Source of the DNA: Streptomyces roseochromogenus subsp. oscitans DS 12.976
GTDB lineage: Bacteria > Actinomycetota > Actinomycetes > Streptomycetales > Streptomycetaceae
Direction of reading: 5' to 3'
NCBI RefSeq assembly: GCF_000497445.1
Contig: NZ_CM002285.1
Location: forward strand, 8,266,943-8,330,942
DNA length: 64,000 nt
The notes below the pieces were generated by a model, which saw nothing but the letters and a program-made list of their open reading frames with translations, ran no database searches and was not told the origin of the DNA. The translations under genes and the position numbers were made by a program. This document shows positions 52,132-61,400 of this stretch, in pieces (positions within the stretch are counted from its first letter, which is position 1; each line of letters begins with the position of its first letter).

Positions 52132-52905
52132 TCAGAACAAAGGAGGCTGACCGTTGGAGGCGCCGAGACCGCCGTCGACGGGGATGTGGGCGCCGTTGAC
52201 GAAACGGGCGTCGGAGCTGGCCAGGAAGGCGATGACATCGGCGACTTCAGCCGGTTCGGCGGGGCGCCGCATGGGGATGCGCTGCCGGAACGCGGCGAGC
52301 GTCTCCTCGTTCTCGACGATGGGCGCGACCACCGCGGTGCGGGTGAGACTCGGGTGTACGGCGTTGACCCGCACGCCTTCGTGGCCGTGATCGAGGGCCA
52401 TGGCGTTGGTCAGGTTGACCAGTGCTCCCTTGGCGGCGTTGTAGGCGGCGAGGCCCCAGTCCCCGCCGAGCCCGGACACGGAGCCGACGTTGACGATGCA
52501 GCCGCCGTTGCGCCGCAGATGAGGCAGCGCGGCCCGGGACGCGAAGAAGACGCCGTCGACATCGACCGCGAAGATCTGGCGCCAGGTGGGGGTGTCGGTG
52601 TGCTCGACGGTTCCGGGCGCGGCGATGGCGGCGTTGTTGACCAGCACGTCCAGTCGGCCGTATTCCTGCGCCACTCCGTCGATCACTGCGGTGACCGCCG
52701 ACTCGTCGGAGACGTCCGCGACGCGTGGGACGATCGTCGAACCGGCCGGGGCCTCGGCGGCGGCCGCCTTGAGCCGGTCCTCGGTCCGCCCTACGGCGAT
52801 CACCGTGGCGCCTTCGCGCCCGAGACGGTACGCGGTGGCGGCGCCGATGCCGGACCCGCCGCCGGTGACGATCACGACCTTGCCGGTGAACCGCTTCCCG
52901 TCCAC
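52132..52905 (-). CDS. Short-chain dehydrogenase/reductase
   Basis: A 257-residue classical SDR. The nucleotide loop is VVIVTGGGSGIGAATAYRLG, NNAAIAAPG is the structural motif, and the catalytic Ser-Tyr-Lys is in NVGSVSGLGGDWGLAAYNAAKGAL. The C-terminus (FVNGAHIPVDGGLGASN) is complete. It resembles 3-oxoacyl reductases and glucose dehydrogenases; the substrate is unknown. GTG 52905 is preferred because AGGAG lies 5 bp upstream; a GTG at 52911 overlaps that site. It is followed by about 445 bp without a gene. Confidence 0.9.
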   Translation of the reverse strand: MDGKRFTGKVVIVTGGGSGIGAATAYRLGREGATVIAVGRTEDRLKAAAAEAPAGSTIVPRVADVSDESAVTAVIDGVAQEYGRLDVLVNNAAIAAPGTVEHTDTPTWRQIFAVDVDGVFFASRAALPHLRRNGGCIVNVGSVSGLGGDWGLAAYNAAKGALVNLTNAMALDHGHEGVRVNAVHPSLTRTAVVAPIVENEETLAAFRQRIPMRRPAEPAEVADVIAFLASSDARFVNGAHIPVDGGLGASNGQPPLF

Positions 52906-53350
52906 AGTCACTCCTCATCGCACGCCAACCGGTCAGTCACCGGTGTCAGGTAAACCGACAGCGAGAGACGGCGCAAGAGCGCCGCCTGCGAGCGGAAACA
53001 TACAGACACAGGACCTGGTCCGGCCGGGGCCGTCGGGGTTGCGTTGCGGAGTCGGTGCGGCACTCCCGGCCAGGTCCCCCTCGGTGACGAACGCCCCGGT
53101 CTGGTAGTTCTCGGCCACTGTCCCCGCACATCAACGCGGATCCGGTCCGGGAGTCCCACCGGGCTGGGTCGAGTAAGTGCCGCCGCACGACGCCCGCATA
53201 CTCGGCCGACTTCCAGCCGTTCTGCACGCCGCCGATCCAGGCTGTTTCTGTTCGCACCTATGTCTCGTGCGATTACGGTGTCGCTTCTTCTGAAAGACAT
53301 TCACCGAAGGGCGAGAGGGAGTCCGTACGACGCAAGGAGGCCTGACATCC
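52906..53350. other. 445-bp gap upstream of the pore-former-like gene
   Basis: No reading frame here looks like a known protein, although on the minus strand short stretches (AWIGGVQNGWKSAEYAGVV; ENYQTGAFVTEGDLAG) have protein-like composition in different frames and may be another remnant. The right end has AAGGAGG at 53333-53339, the ribosome site of the next gene. The promoter of the two-gene cassette should lie between about 53230 and 53330. Confidence 0.4.
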
Positions 53351-54409
53351 ATGTCCAGCACCAGCGTGAAGAACCCTGTAGGCCGGGCCTATCTTGGCGA
53401 TGTGTTTATGCGCCACCCACTGACGACGCGAAACCAGGAGGAGCTCGACATCGCCGCCAAGGCTGATTCCATCCTGAGTCGCCAGCCGAACGCACTGAAG
53501 AGGGTCCCTGAGGGCGGGGGAAAGCCGATCAGCCCTGTCGGTTTTTCCTTGAACCAGGTGCGTTACGGGGGATTTCCGCAAGAGGAGGATACGGCGCATC
53601 AGCGCGGGTGGCGGGCCTACATGAACTTGGGCGTGCCCCTCATCGAAGAGCAGAGCGACATCGAGCAGCCTCCCCCCGACATGTTCTCCAAGCAGACGTA
53701 CATCAATGGAACCGACCCTGTCGAAGTCACCGCGACGGACACGGTCGAGTTCTCGATCTCGAACACGATCAGCTGGTCGCTCCAGGGGCAGGTGCAACTC
53801 ACGTTCGGGGCGAAATCGTCCGTGTCGTTACAGCAGCAGCTGCAGAAGAGCATGGCGGTGAACCAGTCCCAGAAGACCACCCTGAAGAACAGCAAGGACA
53901 ATCAGGGCGTCGACAACGAGTCCCAGTCGCAATCGACAAGTACGACGACGGCCACGGGTTCGGCCACGGGGACTGGTGAATTGTCGGCACAGCTGATGCT
54001 CGGGGTCACCGCTTCGGTCAGCGGTTCGCTGACCACTTCCTGGAAGCACACGTCAGCGATCAGTGTGAAAGTCAGCAGTCGGGTGGACGTGCTGGCCACG
54101 ACGCGACGTCAGATCAGGAGGTTCGGCTACGAATTTCCTGTCACCTTCGGTGGGTGGGTCGCCTTGTACTACCCCGAACCGGTAGCGGTCCAGTCGTCTC
54201 CACCGCAGGCCAAGGATCCGAAATACTCCCGGGTCATCGCCTGGCCACTCGGCGAACTCGCCGACAACAGCAATAACTTCGACATGGCCGACGAGGGAAA
54301 GCGGTTCATGCAGAAGGGGACGGCCGAAGTCGTCGCCGTCCGTGTGGGGGAGCATCGGGTCTTCCAGCCCGAAGAGATCGATTACAAGAACCAGAAGAAG
54401 CCCCTCTAG
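53351..54409 (+). CDS. Candidate aerolysin/ETX-MTX2-like beta-pore-forming protein
   Basis: A 352-residue protein without signal peptide or transmembrane helix. Residues ~120-165 and ~205-265 are long Ser/Thr-rich strands (VEFSISNTISWSLQGQVQLT; MLGVTASVSGSLTTSWKHTS). A Gln/Asn/Ser/Thr low-complexity segment (~166-205) lies between them, followed by a basic turn (TTRRQIRRFGYEFPV) and the aromatic strand VTFGGWVALYYPEP. A paired amphipathic-strand module with an insertion loop is the hallmark of aerolysin-type toxins; no catalytic motif was seen. Its base composition is visibly lower in GC than its neighbours, suggesting transfer. It is followed 8 bp later by the propeller gene. The function is an inference; another beta-rich fold is possible. 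Confidence 0.75.
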   Translation: MSSTSVKNPVGRAYLGDVFMRHPLTTRNQEELDIAAKADSILSRQPNALKRVPEGGGKPISPVGFSLNQVRYGGFPQEEDTAHQRGWRAYMNLGVPLIEEQSDIEQPPPDMFSKQTYINGTDPVEVTATDTVEFSISNTISWSLQGQVQLTFGAKSSVSLQQQLQKSMAVNQSQKTTLKNSKDNQGVDNESQSQSTSTTTATGSATGTGELSAQLMLGVTASVSGSLTTSWKHTSAISVKVSSRVDVLATTRRQIRRFGYEFPVTFGGWVALYYPEPVAVQSSPPQAKDPKYSRVIAWPLGELADNSNNFDMADEGKRFMQKGTAEVVAVRVGEHRVFQPEEIDYKNQKKPL

Positions 54410-54417
54410 GAGAGCTG

Positions 54418-55551
54418 ATGTCTTTCAAGAACGTCTTCGACAGCGGCGGCGACGAAGCCGGCTCAGCCGAGCAGTCCACCCAAGCGCTCAACAGTGACAC
54501 CCCTGGCGCTGGAGACATCTCGGGGGCCGTGCGCGACCTGGAGGGTCAGCGCGACCCATGGCTGGTGCGCCAGACGGCGCACGGGGCGCTCGATGTGATG
54601 GGGTTCCTCGGCCCCCTCTTCCAGAAGTTCCAGGACGTGTCCGCCGATCAGCGTCAGGTCTCCGAAGATCCCGGTTCGGTGTCCGGCATGGCATCGTCGG
54701 CCATGGACAAGGCATCCGCATCACTGAAGGTGGAGATCCGCGACGAAGACCTGCCGCGCATCAGCGACACCAGGAGCTTCCTCCTGATCACGACGGGTCT
54801 GGGGAGGTCCGAAGGTCTCGCGGTGGACCCGGCACGGAAGACGGCGTACGTCCCTGACCGGAGCGGCCGGAAGCTGTCCGTGGTGGATCTCGCCACCGGC
54901 GCCCAACGCGTGGTCGCCGGCGGCCTGGGCGACATCGGCGACGTGGCCGTGGACCGGAACGGCACGGCCTACACCACGGACTACGGCGGCTCCCGTCTGC
55001 TCGCGGTGGACCTGGCCAACGGCTCCTCCCGCCAGGTCGCCGCCGTCCCGGCGGCGTACGGCGTCGCGCTGGACGGAACCGGCAAGGCCTATGTCGCCAA
55101 CTGGAACGACGGACAGCTCGTCGCGGTCGACCTGCAGAGCGGCGAGAAGAAGACGATCGCCAGCGGTCTGGTGCACGCCTCCGGAGTGGCGCTGGACCGG
55201 AACGGCAAGGCGTACGTGGGCCAGAGCGACGGCACCACCCTGTACGAGGTCGACCTGGCCGACGGCACCAAACGTGTCGTGACCAGCCTCCCGGCGGCGA
55301 ACACCGCCCGCGTGGAACTCGACGGCGCCGGCAAGGCATATGTCACCGATCAGTCCGGCGGCCGGCTGTACGAGGTCGGCCTGGCCGACGGCGCGCAGCG
55401 TGTGGTGGCCTCCGGCCTCGGCCACCCCTTCGGCGTCGCGCTGGACGGCGGCAACGGCCAGATCTACGTCAGCAACCAGGAGGGCCAGTTGTGGCGGCTG
55501 TCCCAACGCGCCGCCCAGGCCCTGGGAGGCATCGGGAAAGTCGTGGCGTGA
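54418..55551 (+). CDS. NHL/SMP-30-like beta-propeller protein, partner of the upstream gene
   Basis: A 377-residue protein. The first ~118 residues are polar and partly helical (LVRQTAHGALDVMGFLGPLF). Residues ~119-365 hold six repeats of about 42 residues of the form GVALD.nGkAYV....g..L..VDLa.G..r.VA.GL, which fold as a six-bladed propeller like NHL and Vgb proteins. There is no signal peptide. A GGAGAG site lies in the 8-bp gap after the previous gene, so both are made from one mRNA. The propeller may bind a ligand or a surface, or chaperone the pore-former-like protein; no enzyme residues are evident. A strong terminator follows. Confidence 0.85.
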   Translation: MSFKNVFDSGGDEAGSAEQSTQALNSDTPGAGDISGAVRDLEGQRDPWLVRQTAHGALDVMGFLGPLFQKFQDVSADQRQVSEDPGSVSGMASSAMDKASASLKVEIRDEDLPRISDTRSFLLITTGLGRSEGLAVDPARKTAYVPDRSGRKLSVVDLATGAQRVVAGGLGDIGDVAVDRNGTAYTTDYGGSRLLAVDLANGSSRQVAAVPAAYGVALDGTGKAYVANWNDGQLVAVDLQSGEKKTIASGLVHASGVALDRNGKAYVGQSDGTTLYEVDLADGTKRVVTSLPAANTARVELDGAGKAYVTDQSGGRLYEVGLADGAQRVVASGLGHPFGVALDGGNGQIYVSNQEGQLWRLSQRAAQALGGIGKVVA

Positions 55552-55562
55552 GCGCCCGTGCG

Positions 55563-55602
55563 TGACGGGTCGTCCGGAAGCGCTGCCCCGGATGACCCGT
55601 CA
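55563..55602. terminator. Bidirectional terminator after the propeller gene
   Basis: TGACGGGTCGTCCGG and CCGGATGACCCGTCA pair along 15 positions (one G-T) around a 10-base loop, between the convergent propeller and metallopeptidase genes. Confidence 0.85.
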
Positions 55603-55647
55603 TCGCACCATGGTGCTCCGCACCAGGAGACCGTCTGGCACCCGGAC

Positions 55648-57057
55648 TCAGGACCGTGCCGGTGGCAAGGGCGGCAGCTGTTTCTCGTGGAGCCACGCGT
55701 GCAGCACCGGCTCGACGGCCGTCGGCGCGTACCGGCCGGCATGGGCGATGAAGGCGGCGGTGTCGGCGCTGCCGCCGCGGTGCGCGTGGTGCCAGCCGCG
55801 CAGCAGGGCGAAGAAGCGGTCGTCGCCCAGCGTCAGCCGCAGGGCGTGGAGCGTACACGCGCCCCTGTTGTAGACGCGGTCGTCGAAGATGCGGTCCGGT
55901 CCGGGGTCGGCGATCCGCAGGCGCTGCGGCCTCCTCGCCAGCGTGTGCCAGGCCGCCCGGGCGATGGTGTCCGCGGAGTCCTCGCCGATGTGCTCCGACC
56001 ACAGCCATTCGCCGTAGGTGGCGAAGCCCTCGTTCAGCCAGATGTCGCGCCAGTCCCGCAGACTCACGCTGTTGCCGTACCACTGGTGGACGAGTTCGTG
56101 GGCGACGAGCGTCTCCCACGTCCGGGCGCCGTCCACGTGGTTGCGCCCGAAGACGGACGCGGTCTGGTTCTCCACGGGCTGGTCCAGCTCGGCGTCCACG
56201 ACGACCGCGCCGTAGGTCTCGAAGGGATACGGCCCGAACCAGCCGGTGAACACCTCGAACATGGCGGGCTGGCGGGCCAGATCGTACCGGGCCCGGCGGG
56301 ACAGATAGGTGGGGTACGCGTCGCGGCCGGTGACCCGGCGGCCGGTCGAGGTGTCCCGGGCTTCCCAGGTGTCGTGGGTGAAGCGGCCGGTGTACAGCGC
56401 TGCGAGATAGGGAGCCATGGGGCCGGGGTGGTGGTACGTCCAGCACTCGGTGGGCCCCCTGCGGCTCCGGTCCACGAGAGCGCCGTTGGCGAGCGCGTGG
56501 TGACCGCGCGGCACGGTCACCCGGAAGGTGAACTCGGCCTTGTCGTCCGGACGGTCGTTGCACGGGAACCACGACGGGGCACCGAGCGGCTGGGCGGCCA
56601 CCAGTGTCCCCTCGTTGGCGTCGCCGGTACGGTCCCAGCCGATCTGCCCGAACGGCGTGCGCACCGGGCCGGGCCGGCCGCCGTAGCCGATCTCCATGGT
56701 GAAGGGCGTGCCCGCCGCGATGGGGCGCCGCACGGGCAGGACCAGCTTGTTCCGTTTCCGGCCCGGACCGACGACGGCCCCGTCGATCCGGGCGTCGTGC
56801 ACGGTCAGGCCCGCGAGATCCAGCTCGACCTGCCGTAGCGGCCGGTCCGCCACCGCCTGGATGCGGGCCCGGCCGTCGAGCGTGCCGGCGGCAGGGTCGT
56901 ACGCCAGGTGCAGGTCGTAGGAGAGCGTGCGGTGGCCGTACGTTCCGTGGCTCGGAAAGTAGCGTTCGGCCTGCCTCGCCCCCTCGTCGGCGGCCGTCGC
57001 GGCCAACGGCACCAGCGCCGCGCCGCGGATCAGCGTCCGCCGGCTGCACCAGGTCAC
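55648..57057 (-). CDS. Tat-exported M1-family metallopeptidase, possible poly-lysine-degrading enzyme
   Basis: A 469-residue zinc aminopeptidase-like enzyme. The N-terminus has a twin-arginine signal (SRRTLIRGAALVPLAATAA). The zinc site is HELVH (His320, Glu321, His324) with the downstream ligand Glu343 in LNEGFATYGEW; VENQTA stands in place of the usual GAMEN substrate motif, and a late Tyr (VYNRGA) is the likely proton donor. It overlaps the synthetase gene by 4 bp and is translated after it. M1-type enzymes that degrade epsilon-poly-L-lysine are known in producing streptomycetes, so a self-protection or trimming role is likely but unproven. Confidence 0.88.
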   Translation of the reverse strand: MTWCSRRTLIRGAALVPLAATAADEGARQAERYFPSHGTYGHRTLSYDLHLAYDPAAGTLDGRARIQAVADRPLRQVELDLAGLTVHDARIDGAVVGPGRKRNKLVLPVRRPIAAGTPFTMEIGYGGRPGPVRTPFGQIGWDRTGDANEGTLVAAQPLGAPSWFPCNDRPDDKAEFTFRVTVPRGHHALANGALVDRSRRGPTECWTYHHPGPMAPYLAALYTGRFTHDTWEARDTSTGRRVTGRDAYPTYLSRRARYDLARQPAMFEVFTGWFGPYPFETYGAVVVDAELDQPVENQTASVFGRNHVDGARTWETLVAHELVHQWYGNSVSLRDWRDIWLNEGFATYGEWLWSEHIGEDSADTIARAAWHTLARRPQRLRIADPGPDRIFDDRVYNRGACTLHALRLTLGDDRFFALLRGWHHAHRGGSADTAAFIAHAGRYAPTAVEPVLHAWLHEKQLPPLPPARS

Positions 57058-60000
57058 GCCGCCTCACCTCCGGCGAGCGGTGCGGCGGTGCCGGTCGCGG
57101 AGACACCGGCGATGGGGTTGCCGGCCCAGCGGGTGCCGTCGGGCACCGTCTCACCGCGCATCACGAGGGACGACGCGGCGATGGACGCGCCGGTGCCGAT
57201 GGTGGTGCCGGGCAGGGCGATGCTGTGCGGGCCCAGGGAGGCGCCCGCCGCCAGGTGCACGGTGTCCATCCGCATGATCCGGTCGTGGAAGAGGTGGGTC
57301 TGCAGCACGCAGCCGCGGTTGACGCTTGCCCCGTCGTCCAGGCGGATCAGATCGGTCTCCGGCAGCCAGTAGGTCTCGCACCACACCCCGCGTCCGATGC
57401 GTGCGCCAAGGCTGCGCAGCCACCAGTTCAGTGCGGGCGTCCCCAGGTGCGCTCCCGCCCCCCACGGAACGGCCAGCACCTCCACGAACGTGTCGAACAG
57501 CTCGTTGCGCCACACGAACGACGACCACAGCGGACGCTCGCCCGGCTGGAAGCGGCCCACGAGCAGCCATTTGGCACCGGTCGTGGTCAGACAGGCCACC
57601 AGGGACGCGGCCAGCAGCAGCGGAGCGCCGACGAGCGCGACCAGAGGCAGGCCGCCGAGGTCAAGGGCTTCCTGCTCGGTGAGCAGCACGCCCTCGGCCA
57701 GCAGCGTGCCGATGATCACCGGCAGCAGACGGCACAGCTCCACGGCCGCGCGGGCCGCCACCAGCCGCCGGGGCGGCGCGAACGTCCGGGCCGGATCGGC
57801 GGCACCGGCCACCCGGGGCAACGGCATCGCCGGCCGCCCGATCCACGACATCCCGGGCTCGCCCTGCGCCGGCGCGTCGGAGAGGACACCCACCAGGGCG
57901 TGGTCGGCGACGTCGCGGCCGGGGTCGACGATCCCCGAGTTGCCGACGAACGCCCGCGAGCCGATGCGCACCGGCCCCAACCGCATCCATCCGCCGCGCA
58001 GTTCGAACGGCGCGACGAGCGTGTCGTCGGCGAGGAACGCCCCGTCGTCCACCTGGAGCAGCGACGGCAGGGGCAGCACGGTCGAGATCTCGGTGCCGCG
58101 GCCGACACGCGCGCCGAGCAGCCGCAGCCAGTACGGCGTGGCCAGGCTCGCGTAGAGGGGGAACAGGCTTCCCCGGGCGCCGTCGAGGATGCGTGTCACC
58201 AGCCACGCGCGCCAGGCCACCCCGCCGTCCGCGCGGTGCAGACCCGGTGTGATCGAGCGGTTCAGCAGGCGTACGGTGAGCGCGCTGATCAGCATCCCGC
58301 ACACCGTGGTCGTCACCGCGAACAGCGGTGCGGTGGCGAGCAGTTTCAGGGCCGCCCCGGAAAGCGTCGCGGTGTGGCGCACCAGCAGCCAGGTGGCGAA
58401 CAGCGCCGGCGCCGCCGCCAGCAGGGACAGCAGCGGCAGCACGGTGAGGGACAGCGCGTAGGCCAGGTGCCAGCGGCGCCGACGGTCCTGCGGCGGCGCG
58501 GGCCACCCGGCGCCGGCGATGCGTTCGGCGGGCTCGGCCGGCCGGGCCGGTGAGCCGGTCCACACATGACCGTCCGGGATCCGGGCGTCCAGGCAGCTGC
58601 CCGCGGTCAGCTCCGCACCGCGCCCCACGACAGCGCCCGGCAGCAGCGTGCTGCGGTGGCCCACCCGAGCGCCCGCGCCGATGGAGATCCGGCCGATGTG
58701 CAGCGTGTCACCGTCGAGCCACCAGCCCGCGATGTCCGCCTCGGGCTCGACGCTGCATCCGTCGCCCAGCTCGGCCTGGCCCGTCACCGGGGGCATGGTG
58801 TGCAACCGCACGTCCCGCCCGGTCCCGCAGCCCAGGAGCCGGGCGTACCGCGCGGCCCACGGGGTGCCGAGCAGCGACGGGACGCCGAACGCCGCCACCG
58901 CCCGTTCCGCGCTCCACAGCCGCAGATGGACCGCTCCGCCGCGCGGATGGGCGCCCGGAGTGATCGAGCCGGCCAGCGCGCGGGCCAGGCCCGCCCCGAT
59001 CAGACAGCGTATCGGCGCGCTGAACAGCACCGCCCAGCCCACGAGGATCAGCCACCACGATGTGTGCGGAGCCCAGCTGTGCGGCGCCACCCAGCCGAGC
59101 ACGTCGTCCGCCGCCGCCAGGCCGACCAGGCCGCGCAGCCCCGTGATCGCGTAGCCGGCCAGGGAGACGAAGAACTGCACGACGGCGGTCCGCCGGGGTA
59201 CCGGCCGGGCCGGCTGTACGGCCTCCGCAGTGCCGGCGAGGGAGTCGAGGTGGGCGGCCATGCGGTGCAGCACCGAGTGCCGGTAGAGGTCGGCGACGGA
59301 CAGTCCCGGATACTCCTCGCGCAGCACCGACGCCATACGTGCCGCGGTCAGACTGGTGCCGCCGAGCCCCACGAAGTCGCTGTCGGGGCCGGGCCGCAGG
59401 CCGAGCAGCTGCTCCCAGACGTCCGCCAGCCGCGCGGCCGTTCCGTGCAGCTGGTGAACCGTGCCACCGGCACCCTCGCCGTCGGCGAGCGGCACCGGCC
59501 AGGGCAGGGCTTTCCGGTCGGCCTTCCCCGAGGCACGCGTGGGCAGATCGGCCACCTCGGCCAGCAGCGGCACCAGCGGTGCGGGCAGCCGCTCGCTCAG
59601 CAGTGCCCTGGCCTTGTCGGCCTCGAAGACGGCCTGTCCGTCGCGGGCCGGCTCCGGGACGACGTAGCCCACCAGCACCTGTGCGCCGGCCGCCGTCGAC
59701 TGTACGGCTGCGGCCGCCCCGCGCACCCCGGGCAGGGCGAGCAGGGCCGCGTCGATCTCGCCGAGTTCGACGCGCCGTCCGCCGAGCTTGACCTGGTCGT
59801 CGACGCGTCCCAGGAACACCAGTCCCTCGGCGTCGGCGCGCACCAGATCGCCCGAGCGGTAGGCGCGCGGCGAGTCGAGGGCGGGGCATGGCCGGAAGCG
59901 CTCCGCGTCCTTGACGGGGTCGAGGTAGCGCGCGGTTCCGGCGCCGGCGATGACCAGCTCGCCCTGCTCTCCGTACGCCACCGGTTCCCCGGCCTCGTCG

Positions 60001-61016
60001 ACCACGGCCAGCTCCCAGCCCGCCAGCGGCAGTCCGATGCGGACCGGACGCCGGGGCTCCAGCCGGGCGGCGCAGGCCACGACGGTGGCTTCCGTGGGGC
60101 CGTAGGTGTTCCACATCTCCCTCTCAGGCCCCGCGAACCGTTCGACGAGGCCGGGAGGGCAGGCCTCGCCGCCGAGGATGAGCAACCGGACCCGGCGCAA
60201 CGCCGCTTCGGGCCACATGGCCAGCAGGGTCGGGACGGTGGAGACGACGGTGATGTCACGCTCGTCGAGCCAGCCGCCGAGTTCGTGGCCGGCCCGCACC
60301 AGTGAGCGTTCGGCCGGCACCAGACAGGCGCCCGAGCGCCAGGCCAGCCACATCTCCTCGCAGGAGGCGTCGAAGGCGACGGACAGCCCTGCCAGGACGC
60401 GGTCGCCGGGGCCCAGCGGCCGGCCGGGCAGGAACAGGTCCGCCTCGGCGTCGACGAAGGCGGCGGCGGAGCGATGGGTGACGGCCACGCCCTTCGGCGC
60501 GCCGGTCGAACCGGACGTGAAGATGATCCACGCGTCGTCGCCGGGCGCGGGCGCACCGCGGTCCACCGCGGCTCCGCACGGTGGCGCAAGGTCCACGGGC
60601 TGCGGATACGGCCCCAGCACGCGGCACACGCCCGCCTCGCGGAAGACAGTGGCGGCACGCTCCTCAGGGTCGTCGGCGTCGACCGGCACATAGGCCGCTC
60701 CGCAGTACAGGATCGCGAGGATCGACAGATACAGCTCCGCGGTACCCGACGGGACCCGGACTCCCACCCGGTCGCCGGGGCCGATTCCCAGTACGGCGAG
60801 CCGCTGTGCGCGGCGGTCGGCCTCGGCGCACAGCTGACGGTAGGTCAACATCTCGGTACCCGTGTCCAGGGCGGGCACGTCCGGGTGTATGGCGGCGGTG
60901 GACTGCAGGACGTCGATGAGGGTGCGCGGCGACGCAGCTGCCCCGGAGCGGAACAGCGCCCGGTCGCCGGGCGGGTTGTGGGGAGGGTGAGGCGCATCGA
61001 GTGCGGGCGAAGACAA
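57054..61016 (-). CDS. pls: Pls-type membrane NRPS-like synthetase (epsilon-poly-L-lysine synthase family)
   Basis: A 1320-residue single-module synthetase with the special Pls architecture. The adenylation domain (~25-525) has IIFTSGSTGAPKGVAVTHRS, WNTYGPTEATVVACAARLEP and LPTRASGKADRKALPW. The carrier domain holds the phosphopantetheine Ser555 (GLGGTSLTAARM). The remaining ~760 residues have no normal condensation or thioesterase domain; they alternate membrane helices with three soluble hexapeptide-repeat-like domains (GAGARVGHRSTLLPGAVVGR; RIGSRAFVGNSGIVDP; PHSIALPGTTIGTGASIAAS). The length equals that of Pls of S. albulus as I recall it. It should polymerise a basic amino acid, most likely L-lysine. 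TTG 61016 has AGAGG 7 bp upstream. Confidence 0.9.
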   Translation of the reverse strand: MSSPALDAPHPPHNPPGDRALFRSGAAASPRTLIDVLQSTAAIHPDVPALDTGTEMLTYRQLCAEADRRAQRLAVLGIGPGDRVGVRVPSGTAELYLSILAILYCGAAYVPVDADDPEERAATVFREAGVCRVLGPYPQPVDLAPPCGAAVDRGAPAPGDDAWIIFTSGSTGAPKGVAVTHRSAAAFVDAEADLFLPGRPLGPGDRVLAGLSVAFDASCEEMWLAWRSGACLVPAERSLVRAGHELGGWLDERDITVVSTVPTLLAMWPEAALRRVRLLILGGEACPPGLVERFAGPEREMWNTYGPTEATVVACAARLEPRRPVRIGLPLAGWELAVVDEAGEPVAYGEQGELVIAGAGTARYLDPVKDAERFRPCPALDSPRAYRSGDLVRADAEGLVFLGRVDDQVKLGGRRVELGEIDAALLALPGVRGAAAAVQSTAAGAQVLVGYVVPEPARDGQAVFEADKARALLSERLPAPLVPLLAEVADLPTRASGKADRKALPWPVPLADGEGAGGTVHQLHGTAARLADVWEQLLGLRPGPDSDFVGLGGTSLTAARMASVLREEYPGLSVADLYRHSVLHRMAAHLDSLAGTAEAVQPARPVPRRTAVVQFFVSLAGYAITGLRGLVGLAAADDVLGWVAPHSWAPHTSWWLILVGWAVLFSAPIRCLIGAGLARALAGSITPGAHPRGGAVHLRLWSAERAVAAFGVPSLLGTPWAARYARLLGCGTGRDVRLHTMPPVTGQAELGDGCSVEPEADIAGWWLDGDTLHIGRISIGAGARVGHRSTLLPGAVVGRGAELTAGSCLDARIPDGHVWTGSPARPAEPAERIAGAGWPAPPQDRRRRWHLAYALSLTVLPLLSLLAAAPALFATWLLVRHTATLSGAALKLLATAPLFAVTTTVCGMLISALTVRLLNRSITPGLHRADGGVAWRAWLVTRILDGARGSLFPLYASLATPYWLRLLGARVGRGTEISTVLPLPSLLQVDDGAFLADDTLVAPFELRGGWMRLGPVRIGSRAFVGNSGIVDPGRDVADHALVGVLSDAPAQGEPGMSWIGRPAMPLPRVAGAADPARTFAPPRRLVAARAAVELCRLLPVIIGTLLAEGVLLTEQEALDLGGLPLVALVGAPLLLAASLVACLTTTGAKWLLVGRFQPGERPLWSSFVWRNELFDTFVEVLAVPWGAGAHLGTPALNWWLRSLGARIGRGVWCETYWLPETDLIRLDDGASVNRGCVLQTHLFHDRIMRMDTVHLAAGASLGPHSIALPGTTIGTGASIAASSLVMRGETVPDGTRWAGNPIAGVSATGTAAPLAGGEAA

Positions 61017-61400
61017 TGTCGTGCCTCTGGTGTTCGGCCCCGACGGGCTTGGGTTGTTGCTTTACGCGGTGTCAGATGCCCTTACGTCACAAGATGGTTC
61101 ACCAACCCATTGCAATTGATTCACAACCTAATCATGGGCCGAAATTGATGAACTGCAAACCAGGGCGAGGGGTGTTGGTTTCAGTGGTTGTGCGTTGTCT
61201 TCTGCCCCGGAAAGAAGGTGGTGTGAGAATGGTTCGGATTCTCTGGCGGAGTTCTTGCCGAAGTCATGTAACTGGTTCGCAGCACTTTACTGAGCTTGAA
61301 CTCATGGTGTCGCGGTGACATATCTGGTCCGGAGGGCGAGTCCGTGGGTGTACCGGGGGGAGTTGCGATCTTCGGCCGCTCCGGAGGGCAACAGGTGCAG
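61017..61400. other. AT-rich promoter region upstream of pls
   Basis: About 380 bp with lower GC than the rest of the window (for example TTGTGAATCAATTGCAATGG on the minus strand near 61110-61130). No gene is seen. It should contain the pls promoter; the low GC suggests the region arrived with the cassette. No clear inverted repeat was identified. Confidence 0.5.
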
